A DNA stretch of 64,000 bases from Arcanobacterium_A hippocoleae. GTDB taxonomy: Bacteria; Actinomycetota; Actinomycetes; Actinomycetales; Actinomycetaceae. Under the pieces are notes generated by a model. That model was not told the DNA's origin, did no database searches, and saw only the letters and a list, made by a program, of their open reading frames with translations. Made by a program: the position numbers and the translations under genes. Below, one piece after another: positions 49,640 through 56,697 of this stretch (position 1 is the first letter of the stretch; every line of letters begins with the position of its first letter). Location of the stretch: the NCBI RefSeq assembly GCF_031456295.1, contig NZ_JAVDUJ010000001.1:868001-932000 (forward strand). The letters are read 5' to 3'.

Positions 49640-50161
49640 ATGGCAGTTGATTCTAAAAAATTAACACACATGAATGAGCAAGATAACGAACAAAAACAGA
49701 CATCTAAAAATAAACCATCACTGAGTGAGACAACGAAAGAGGCTATCAAGGCACGAGAAAAACTTGCGACAGATGATACACATGGACGAAATGACACTGC
49801 CCGGATGGAACATCTTTTGTATGAATATCAAAAACGTCAGGAACAAGTGTTAAGCAGCATAAACAAGATGGTTGAAGAAATCCGTGTCATCAAAAAGGAA
49901 ATAAGTGATATTGAATCATTTGCACAACAATTGACACTCAACGGTGTAAGTCAAGCACACAAAAAAGCAGAAAAAATGACAATCAGCCATCTGAATAAAG
50001 CACAAGAAAAATATGTCACCTATGTTCAAACATTGGTAGAGCAAGCCCAAAAACGCACGGAACGATTAAAAAGAAGCAGTCGCCAGAGTATGTTTATTCC
50101 CGTCACAACATGGCTGATGCAACTACTCATCGTCGGCTTACTCATCTACAACTTTAAGTAA
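49640..50161 (+). CDS. Coiled-coil membrane protein of the mobilisation operon
   Basis: 173 residues. A polar N-terminal arm, a long coiled coil (about 55-145) and a single C-terminal membrane helix (WLMQLLIVGLLIYNF). MobB-like proteins of mobilisable plasmids have this layout and tie the relaxosome to the membrane. Residues 27-42 (SLSETTKEAIKAREKL) resemble the tail motif shared by five other element proteins, but here at the N-terminal, cytoplasmic end. Starts 45 bp after the relaxase gene. Confidence 0.75.
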   Translation: MAVDSKKLTHMNEQDNEQKQTSKNKPSLSETTKEAIKAREKLATDDTHGRNDTARMEHLLYEYQKRQEQVLSSINKMVEEIRVIKKEISDIESFAQQLTLNGVSQAHKKAEKMTISHLNKAQEKYVTYVQTLVEQAQKRTERLKRSSRQSMFIPVTTWLMQLLIVGLLIYNFK

Positions 50162-50233
50162 CAAACAATACCTAAAATGAAGATAATTTCGTATCACAAT
50201 CACTAAAAAGCATGGGAATACAGCAATATAAAT

Positions 50234-50299
50234 TTACCTAAATAGGAAGCTGATATGTGCTGCAAAGTAGGCATATTACATACAGCTCTATTTAGGTAA
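50234..50299. terminator. Large stem-loop between convergent transcripts
   Basis: Twelve-bp perfect outer arms TTACCTAAATAG / CTATTTAGGTAA, with inner AGCTG/CAGCT and ATATGT/ACATA pairings giving an extended 66-nt structure. Lies between the mobilisation operon (+) and the secretion operon end (-). No T-run; it may end both transcripts. Confidence 0.5.
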
Positions 50300-50355
50300 C
50301 AGATACGCGAGGGAATGAATCCCACTGAGATGACATACGCTGTCGGTATCGAATA

Positions 50356-50751
50356 CTATTTCTTTTTCTTTTTACTATCCGATTTGCTAATACCTTCGCT
50401 ATGTAGTTTCTCAGCATTTTCCTTTCCCTGCACCATACGATGACCACCACCCATATCTAAAATGTTAATGTTATCAACGGTTTTAACCTCTCCGCAGAAG
50501 TTTTGTGAAGCACTTATGTACATACACAGTCGCTGATTTTCAATCTTATACTCCCCCTTGTAATAATCATTTTTAGCAAAAATTTCGAATGTCTTATCAG
50601 GGTGAAGAGTAAAATGAATTCCATCGGGATCTTCTACAGCATGCCAATCACCTACATAACCGTTGCTCGAACTATTACTATTGCAGGCAGATATAACGCT
50701 TGTAGCGAGGAGTAGAGCTGCTAGTTTGATAGATTTTTTCAACATAACCAT
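50356..50751 (-). CDS. Small lipoprotein
   Basis: 131 residues. Lipoprotein signal peptide MVMLKKSIKLAALLLATSVI with lipobox ISAC (Cys23), an Asn/Ser linker, and a single lipocalin-like or DUF4923-like beta domain (about 32-105: GDWHAVEDPDGIHFTLHPDK, then GEYKIENQRLCMY). Ends with the basic run SDSKKKKK. The start at 50751 has AAGGGA upstream; the longer frame to 50790 overlaps the upstream gene. Last gene of the secretion operon. A surface lipoprotein there could act in entry exclusion (inference). Confidence 0.78.
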   Translation of the reverse strand: MVMLKKSIKLAALLLATSVISACNSNSSSNGYVGDWHAVEDPDGIHFTLHPDKTFEIFAKNDYYKGEYKIENQRLCMYISASQNFCGEVKTVDNINILDMGGGHRMVQGKENAEKLHSEGISKSDSKKKKK

Positions 50752-50767
50752 TATTCCCTTCCTAAGT

Positions 50768-51370
50768 CTAAGAAAAAGCATACTCTTCAATACCGCCGTT
50801 TGTTTCTAAATCGGCGGTATTAGTTTCATTTAGGTCTATCTGTGCTATTTCCGCATCACGGATACGTTCAATAGTTGAAAGAGTGTAACCCATACTCGAC
50901 GCAATCTGCTCACTAGATTCTTCTGGGTGAGCATTAGTAAGATAATCAAATACGGCAAGAGCACGCTTGTTGATGGATATTACCGAACTGTCTGAGTAGC
51001 AGAGCTGTTCCATAGCGAAGAACCGTTCCCCATTGATAAGGTCTTCGCCTTCTCTCCATAAGATTTTCTCACCGTCCTTTTTCAGCCACACAACTTCATT
51101 CAGCTCATGTGGCGCGACAAGAAGAATAGCAGAGCCTAAACTACGACGAGCAACGGGAATAGAAAAGCCGTCAATATCCACAGTAGAAACGCTGTTTTTA
51201 ACGTCATGCCAATGCTCAACAAGCACAATTCCCCGTTCCACCAGTTTGTCTAGATAAAGTATCCAATCAGTTAAAATATTCACCCCCTGCTTGTAGGGTT
51301 CTGAGGCAGTGTGAATATTAGAGTCAAACTCTTCATAACAATGATTCTTGTATAAAACTTCAATTCTCAT
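50768..51370 (-). CDS. Hypothetical protein with C-terminal helix-turn-helix-like segment
   Basis: 200 residues, acidic, cytoplasmic. No recognised N-terminal domain. Residues about 143-168 (DYLTNAHPEESSEQIASSMG) look like a winged or simple helix-turn-helix, so a regulator or a DNA-associated accessory protein is possible. Lies between the tail-bearing 193-residue protein and the lipoprotein, all on the minus strand. It lacks the shared tail. Confidence 0.65.
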   Translation of the reverse strand: MRIEVLYKNHCYEEFDSNIHTASEPYKQGVNILTDWILYLDKLVERGIVLVEHWHDVKNSVSTVDIDGFSIPVARRSLGSAILLVAPHELNEVVWLKKDGEKILWREGEDLINGERFFAMEQLCYSDSSVISINKRALAVFDYLTNAHPEESSEQIASSMGYTLSTIERIRDAEIAQIDLNETNTADLETNGGIEEYAFS

Positions 51371-51464
51371 ACATCACCCACATAAGCGTATTAAGTAAGG
51401 CAGCCCCACTTAAAATTACAATGAAATAGGACTGCCTTTTTATTGAATTATTATGCTACTTTGC

Positions 51465-52046
51465 CTATCTATCTACTGTTTGACTGTTTTGATCTTTCTG
51501 AGTAAGCGCATTAGACGCACTGCGAGCATCTTTCACGGCTGAAGAAAGACTATTAGGTTTAAACTGTTCTTCACTGCGCTCTGTAACTTTACTTTCCTTG
51601 TAAGCATCCAGTTGTCGTTTGATTCCTTTGACAAGATCCCAAGGCTTGACATGAAACTGCTTGTACGGATACTGTTCACTATCCTTTTTCCCAATCCAAA
51701 TAGATACAGGCTCGTTTCCCTTAAAAGAAAGTGTCACAGCCTCACCATTCAACATTTGCTGTTTCATACGGTCGCTCACAAAAACATCACAAGAAAAACT
51801 GCCAATATCTACGCCATTAATTTTTGTTCCTTTTGGGAAAGAAACAAATGCTTTATCAAACTCACGCCCATCCTTAGCAGTCATGGTGTGAGGAGTTAAA
51901 AAGGCTGCCGGTATTTTTATATGCGCAAAATTATTCTTCTGCCAACCATCTTCCCACGCTTCTAATTCTTCCAGAGAAGAAAAGTCCTGCTGAGAGAGTG
52001 CCTCATCATGGGCAATGTTCTGCACTGGTTCTTTTTCTATCATCAA
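51465..52046 (-). CDS. Tail-bearing 193-residue protein, unknown function
   Basis: A beta-rich central domain (about 40-150: AFVSFPKGTKINGVDIGSFS, then CDVFVSDRMKQQML, then GNEPVSIWIGKKDSEQY). The family is not recognised; the strand-rich core could be an OB fold or similar. C-terminal motif SLSSAVKDARSASNAL at 166-181, the clearest copy of the shared tail. 45 bp downstream of the LPD11 gene in the same operon. Likely to accompany DNA or the coupling protein (inference). Confidence 0.72.
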   Translation of the reverse strand: MMIEKEPVQNIAHDEALSQQDFSSLEELEAWEDGWQKNNFAHIKIPAAFLTPHTMTAKDGREFDKAFVSFPKGTKINGVDIGSFSCDVFVSDRMKQQMLNGEAVTLSFKGNEPVSIWIGKKDSEQYPYKQFHVKPWDLVKGIKRQLDAYKESKVTERSEEQFKPNSLSSAVKDARSASNALTQKDQNSQTVDR

Positions 52047-52091
52047 TATTCTCCTATTCTATTTATTAAAGTTTGGTGTAAGTTTTCCGTT

Positions 52092-52880
52092 TCATCTTTC
52101 ATGACTATTGTTACGATTTTGTGCATTATCTTGTCGTAAACTGTCGGATGCATTTTGTGTTTCCTTGACAAGAGAGCTAAGGCTTTGCGAAATTTTATTG
52201 TGGGAAGGAATGTTCTTGTCACGAGCAGCGAGCATTTTCTTCTCATACTCGTTAATGTCAGACAAAGAAAGCCATACTGGTTTTTCATTTTCAGGAAGAT
52301 TTTCATATATCTCCCGCATCTTGTCTATTTGTCCTTCGATTGTGCCAGCCCACAGATGCTTTTGAGCAATAACCATATCTACCTGATCCTCTACACAAGC
52401 ACCAAGATAATACTTACAATCAGATTGCAAGCGGTCTAAGAAGTTATAATAATGAATTAAATCTGAAGCATTAATGGCACTGCATCGGTGTTCTATTAGA
52501 TAGTCTTTCCACTGGTCTTCAAAAGCTTGCTCATAGCCTTTTTCATTGACAATGTTCGCTGTTGCTACGTGCATGACGCAGGGATTGACCATAGTAAAGT
52601 TTGAATCAATGACTTTATCAGCCATTTCATATATAAATTCATTCTCTTCGCCATACATTTCTTCAAAATGCTCAATCAACCGGTTACGGATTTCATCCTT
52701 GATCGTGTCTACTTCTAAACGATCTGCTTGTTCACCACGCACAGCAAGACTATCTGCTAGATCGTCTGAAAAAATCATGTAAACCCCAGAATCAGCATTC
52801 TGTCCACCAAAGTCACCCAAATCAACTTCGATAACCGTGAATCCTTTTGGCACAGTTTCTAGAGTGTCTAAATTAGTCAT
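52092..52880 (-). CDS. LPD11-domain protein with shared tail
   Basis: 262 residues. An acidic N-terminal region (1-130, unrecognised), then a large-polyvalent-protein-associated domain 11 (about 140-215: NFLDRLQSDCKYYLGACVED, QKHLWAGTIEGQIDKMREIY, EKPVWLSLSDINEYEKKM). LPD domains occur in proteins of phages and conjugative elements thought to enter the new host with DNA. Tail SLSSLVKETQNASDSL at 233-248. Follows the VirB6-like gene by about 40 bp. Confidence 0.8.
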   Translation of the reverse strand: MTNLDTLETVPKGFTVIEVDLGDFGGQNADSGVYMIFSDDLADSLAVRGEQADRLEVDTIKDEIRNRLIEHFEEMYGEENEFIYEMADKVIDSNFTMVNPCVMHVATANIVNEKGYEQAFEDQWKDYLIEHRCSAINASDLIHYYNFLDRLQSDCKYYLGACVEDQVDMVIAQKHLWAGTIEGQIDKMREIYENLPENEKPVWLSLSDINEYEKKMLAARDKNIPSHNKISQSLSSLVKETQNASDSLRQDNAQNRNNSHER

Positions 52881-52920
52881 AATAAATCATTCTCTTTCAA
52901 TAAGTATTTAGGGAGCGAAG

Positions 52921-53949
52921 TTAGCTTCCAATAATTTCTTTCGCCCACGCACCTGACCTAACTAACCCGATGCATAAAAGAATGGACATACTAAGCCAAG
53001 TCAATAATGAATAAATAGGTGTTTGATCAGTGGCTCCTTGCGCAATACCGTTGAAAGCATCGCTGCCAACGGTTGCGACAGTACTTGCAATAATAATCGG
53101 ATAAGAAATAAACAAAAACATGATAATCGCACCTGCAAGGCAAAGCGCACAAAAATTCTTCATAAAATTGATGCCAGTTTGCCGCGTTTCTTCAAAACCC
53201 AAAAGCGCTACTGGTAACGCCGAAAAAGCTGCAAAAACATAAGCCTGAATGATCCGCGCCATTGAAACCAGCAGGGAAATAACGTAAGCTACAAGCCCTA
53301 CAAAATAAGACAAAATCCCACATATAACTAACACAAAGCAATTCCCAACAGTCACATCATCTAAATTAATAGATGAAAAATCGACAGAAAGCTTTTGAAT
53401 TGCAGGGTTACCTTGCAACGAAGTAACAATCTTGTTAAATTCATCAAAAATAGCTGCCATAATCTCAAGCGAATTAACTATCAGCCAATGAAAAATAACG
53501 TAAGCAACTGCAAGTATGACGATATCTTTCACCGCAGGCAACGTTGCAGTAGCATCAATCCTCTGACTTATCTTCACAAGCTGTACCAGCATAAAAAGCG
53601 CAAGAATTGATTCCGCTAAAGGAATCACGGCAGCAGAATGAACTGTTTCAACAAGACCATAGACGCTTTCTGACCCAAACAAAGTCGAAAAAGTCCCACT
53701 TAAATAACTCACGTTCGTCGTGGCAGTAACAAGCTCAAAATACCCATTGAAAACCCACTCAGCCAAATCAAGTAACCATATGCAAACCATATTGCTAATT
53801 TTTCCGCCGACGTCCCACCACCACGCCCCGCCATCATAAGCATAAGCAGGTGTGGAAAATAAAAGAAAAAATAAACTGCCACTAAAAATAGCGACCACTG
53901 CTTTCGCGCTCTTACTCTTATGCTCACTAATTTTGTTCAAAATATCCAT
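52921..53949 (-). CDS. VirB6/TrbL-like type IV secretion membrane protein
   Basis: 342 residues. An N-terminal signal-like helix (about 16-37, ending AYA), a short extracellular segment, and then about six further membrane helices (about 100-340). The size, topology and place downstream of VirB4 and the lysozyme gene fit the polytopic channel subunit (VirB6/TrbL, CD0411-like) of Gram-positive conjugation systems. Start ATG 53949 with AAGGAGGG upstream. Confidence 0.8.
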   Translation of the reverse strand: MDILNKISEHKSKSAKAVVAIFSGSLFFLLFSTPAYAYDGGAWWWDVGGKISNMVCIWLLDLAEWVFNGYFELVTATTNVSYLSGTFSTLFGSESVYGLVETVHSAAVIPLAESILALFMLVQLVKISQRIDATATLPAVKDIVILAVAYVIFHWLIVNSLEIMAAIFDEFNKIVTSLQGNPAIQKLSVDFSSINLDDVTVGNCFVLVICGILSYFVGLVAYVISLLVSMARIIQAYVFAAFSALPVALLGFEETRQTGINFMKNFCALCLAGAIIMFLFISYPIIIASTVATVGSDAFNGIAQGATDQTPIYSLLTWLSMSILLCIGLVRSGAWAKEIIGS

Positions 53950-53983
53950 TGAAAACCCTCCTTCCTTTTATTCGTTGTTGTTT

Positions 53984-54844
53984 TTACATTTTGAATGTGT
54001 AAGTATTAGCGGATTTGTCAAAAATAACGGTCACGAGCGGAGCACGTGAGCGTGGATTACTGGCATCATCGGTGGAAACTCCAAGAAAGAAAGCTGTCGT
54101 AACTGTCATCGTTTTTTCATTGAAAGAAAGGCTCATATTTTTGTTCCATACCGCTGTTGTCATCGTAGGATAATGCGTTGCACACCATTCACTCAGTTTT
54201 GTAGAAAGCTCAGAAATGTTTCCTAAAAGCATGGTGGCTTCGTTATTCAAGCCATTAATCGTTACCTTAGTAAAAGTTTCTACCCGACTATAAGCAGTAT
54301 TGACTTGCTTAAATAAAGTGTTGGAAAGAAGCGTGGAAACCCCGCTATCGGTGGCACTCTTTGCTTTCATTTGCGTAAAAATAACTACATGAGTTTTCAC
54401 ATCTGTTTCAAAAACGAGAGTGTTAATGAGCGTATCTGACCCGTTACTGCTTTCTTCTATAGCACTAATGGCAAAAGGAACCTTCATAATAGTGCCATTA
54501 ATAGATTCTTCAAAATAATTGTCATGAAAAGTAATGACATTTTTATTATCCTGACTCACCCACGGTTTCGAAATCAGAATCTGAATAATTTCTTTTGTTT
54601 TTCCATCATACTTTTCGATAATGCTTTTTTGCTTATCGGTCAAAGAAACAGCATCTACTTCGAGAGATCCTTCTTTTGTTTTCCTCTCTTGTTTTGATAC
54701 TTCTACTTCTTTAGCTGTTTCCGCACGATGGTATGACACTTTAATCGCATTAGTTATACTGAATCCGATAAAAATAATAAGAAAAAACAATCCAACCAAA
54801 GCAACCTTTTTATTCTTTTTAAGAACAGTAGCTATGTTTTTCAT
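53984..54844 (-). CDS. Single-pass extracytoplasmic protein in the VirB8 position
   Basis: 286 residues: a basic N-terminus, one membrane helix (about 14-33: VALVGLFFLIIFIGFSITNA), a short coiled segment, and an extracytoplasmic domain of about 230 residues rich in beta strands. No sequence family recognised. Location between the lysozyme and VirB6-like genes and the topology suggest a VirB8/TcpC-like scaffold. Start ATG 54844 after GGCAGATTTT. Confidence 0.68.
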   Translation of the reverse strand: MKNIATVLKKNKKVALVGLFFLIIFIGFSITNAIKVSYHRAETAKEVEVSKQERKTKEGSLEVDAVSLTDKQKSIIEKYDGKTKEIIQILISKPWVSQDNKNVITFHDNYFEESINGTIMKVPFAISAIEESSNGSDTLINTLVFETDVKTHVVIFTQMKAKSATDSGVSTLLSNTLFKQVNTAYSRVETFTKVTINGLNNEATMLLGNISELSTKLSEWCATHYPTMTTAVWNKNMSLSFNEKTMTVTTAFFLGVSTDDASNPRSRAPLVTVIFDKSANTYTFKM

Positions 54845-54888
54845 CTAAAATCTGCCTTTCGCGAATTTATAAAGAATTTTGTGAGGCT

Positions 54889-56673
54889 TTATTGAGATAC
54901 GGACACGCTTGGCGGAAAACCCCACCCAGCAGGAGAGTATTTCGCAAACGTGTTAATCCAGTCATCAAGACTGGTAATTTCAAGAGAAAGAGAATTATGC
55001 ATAACTTGCCCATTGCCGATATAGATTCCCACATGACCAAATTTCCACCCTTCAGCTCCACCTGCACTTGAACGCTCCACCGCAACTACCATTCCCACTT
55101 TTAGCTGTGACCGATCACTGTTATGGGCAAAGTTCCGATAAAGATCATTAGCATTACCCACAGGTCTAGGCAGCCCTGCATTTTGATAAACATTATTAAC
55201 CCACATCGCACACCAACCTGCGCCTGTAAAAGGGGTTCGTTTAGTTGCAGCAAGAATAGCTTGCTGAACTTCGGTAGATGCTTCTAATTCACCTCCACCT
55301 GTAGTTAATTGGTTATAAAACTTTTGAGCTTCCGCAAATCGCTTCGGGTAAGAAATACCTGCCGCCCAATCTGCTGGACGTTCATAACAGGCAAGAAATG
55401 CGTATGTTGCAAGCCCTAAATCAGGCTCTTTCAGCCATGAAGAATAAGAGACACTTTTGCCCGTGTACTGCGGAACATGTAGCGCATAATATCCACTCGC
55501 ATGAAGACCCGTACTCCACGATGATGGCAATTGATTCATAAAATATTCGGTTTGAGCCGCCGCACTATCCAAAGCTTTACCATTGGCTTCTGCCCATTTT
55601 TTATAATTGCTATAGTTTCCAACACCCTGCTTAGTATCAGTGAACTGGAATAAACCATAACCATATTCATACGCCGTATTATTACCTTGCCTATGATACT
55701 CGGCAGCGGGATTCCATCCTGACTCACCTGAAATATTGCCCATAATAGCCGCAATCTGCACGTTATCAAGCCCGCCCGCCCGCAATGCTTGAGCAACTTC
55801 CAACTGCACACCAGAAAGCTGCCCAAACGAACCAGAACCATATTCTTCATTACTGGGATTACTTATTGCCGCAACTAAAAGCAAAGCACTTAAAAAAGCT
55901 AAAATAATCCCGATAAACACTGGCGATGCAATAAATACCAGCTTCCCCATACCTGCTTTCACACCTGGGAAAAACATCTTTTTTACCGCAAACTGCCGCG
56001 TTATATTTTGAGTAGCAGCCTGTTTGTAAACACTCTTTTTAAAATAGCGATGCGCTTGCGCACGTACCTGATTTTGCGTTGCACTGGTTGCACTGGCTGC
56101 TGTTTTTGTAGCTGATTGTTTACCTGCTACTTTAGCAAGAACAGTTTTTCCCGTGTGTACCGCGCTTTTGAAGGTTCGTGGCGCATGGTAGGCTCGCTTA
56201 CCCCGATAGTAGGCATCATCAATACCTTCCAATTCGCTGTCATCTAAAGCTTTATGAACACCTTTGCGCATGGTTTGCGCAAAGGATCCATCCAGAGATT
56301 TTTTCAGTGCATGTTTACTACTGAATTTTTGCGAGACTTTATTATCAGAAGCAATATGCCCACTACCCTGTTCATAGCCACCGTGGACATTACTCTGTTC
56401 ATGACCACCGTGGCTTTCTTCCCCACCAACACGATCCGCATCCTTCCTATCCCTTATAACATCAGCATTGCGGGCTTTAGCTTTGTGGCGTGATTGTTGT
56501 GCCGATGGGGAATAGCCGTGCCGTGAGGAGCGTGATAATGAACTTTCACCACCTTCGACAATTCCTGAATTGATGGCATCCGTCTTCTCAGTCGAGAGCA
56601 AGCTTTCACTTGCCTGATATTTCTCTTCGCCTGTTTTTACAAAGCTTTCTGCTTTCATATATTCAGATACCAC
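54889..56673 (-). CDS. Conjugation peptidoglycan hydrolase (lysozyme + CHAP)
   Basis: 594 residues. Residues 1-240 are hydrophilic and presumably cytoplasmic, with a His/Gly-rich stretch (HGGHEQSNVHGGYEQGSGH). A membrane helix at about 250-275 (FIASPVFIGIILAFLSALLL) is followed by a phage-tail-lysozyme-type domain (about 295-435, IMGNISGESGWNPAAE, YGYGLFQFTD) and a CHAP/NlpC-like domain (about 475-590) with Cys in GAGWCAMWVNN and His in KFGHVGIYIGNG. It opens the cell wall for the secretion channel, as Tn1549/Tn916 ORF14-type proteins do. Downstream of VirB4. Confidence 0.88.
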   Translation of the reverse strand: MVSEYMKAESFVKTGEEKYQASESLLSTEKTDAINSGIVEGGESSLSRSSRHGYSPSAQQSRHKAKARNADVIRDRKDADRVGGEESHGGHEQSNVHGGYEQGSGHIASDNKVSQKFSSKHALKKSLDGSFAQTMRKGVHKALDDSELEGIDDAYYRGKRAYHAPRTFKSAVHTGKTVLAKVAGKQSATKTAASATSATQNQVRAQAHRYFKKSVYKQAATQNITRQFAVKKMFFPGVKAGMGKLVFIASPVFIGIILAFLSALLLVAAISNPSNEEYGSGSFGQLSGVQLEVAQALRAGGLDNVQIAAIMGNISGESGWNPAAEYHRQGNNTAYEYGYGLFQFTDTKQGVGNYSNYKKWAEANGKALDSAAAQTEYFMNQLPSSWSTGLHASGYYALHVPQYTGKSVSYSSWLKEPDLGLATYAFLACYERPADWAAGISYPKRFAEAQKFYNQLTTGGGELEASTEVQQAILAATKRTPFTGAGWCAMWVNNVYQNAGLPRPVGNANDLYRNFAHNSDRSQLKVGMVVAVERSSAGGAEGWKFGHVGIYIGNGQVMHNSLSLEITSLDDWINTFAKYSPAGWGFPPSVSVSQ

Positions 56674-56697
56674 CCTTTCTTCGTTGTTATAACTGCT

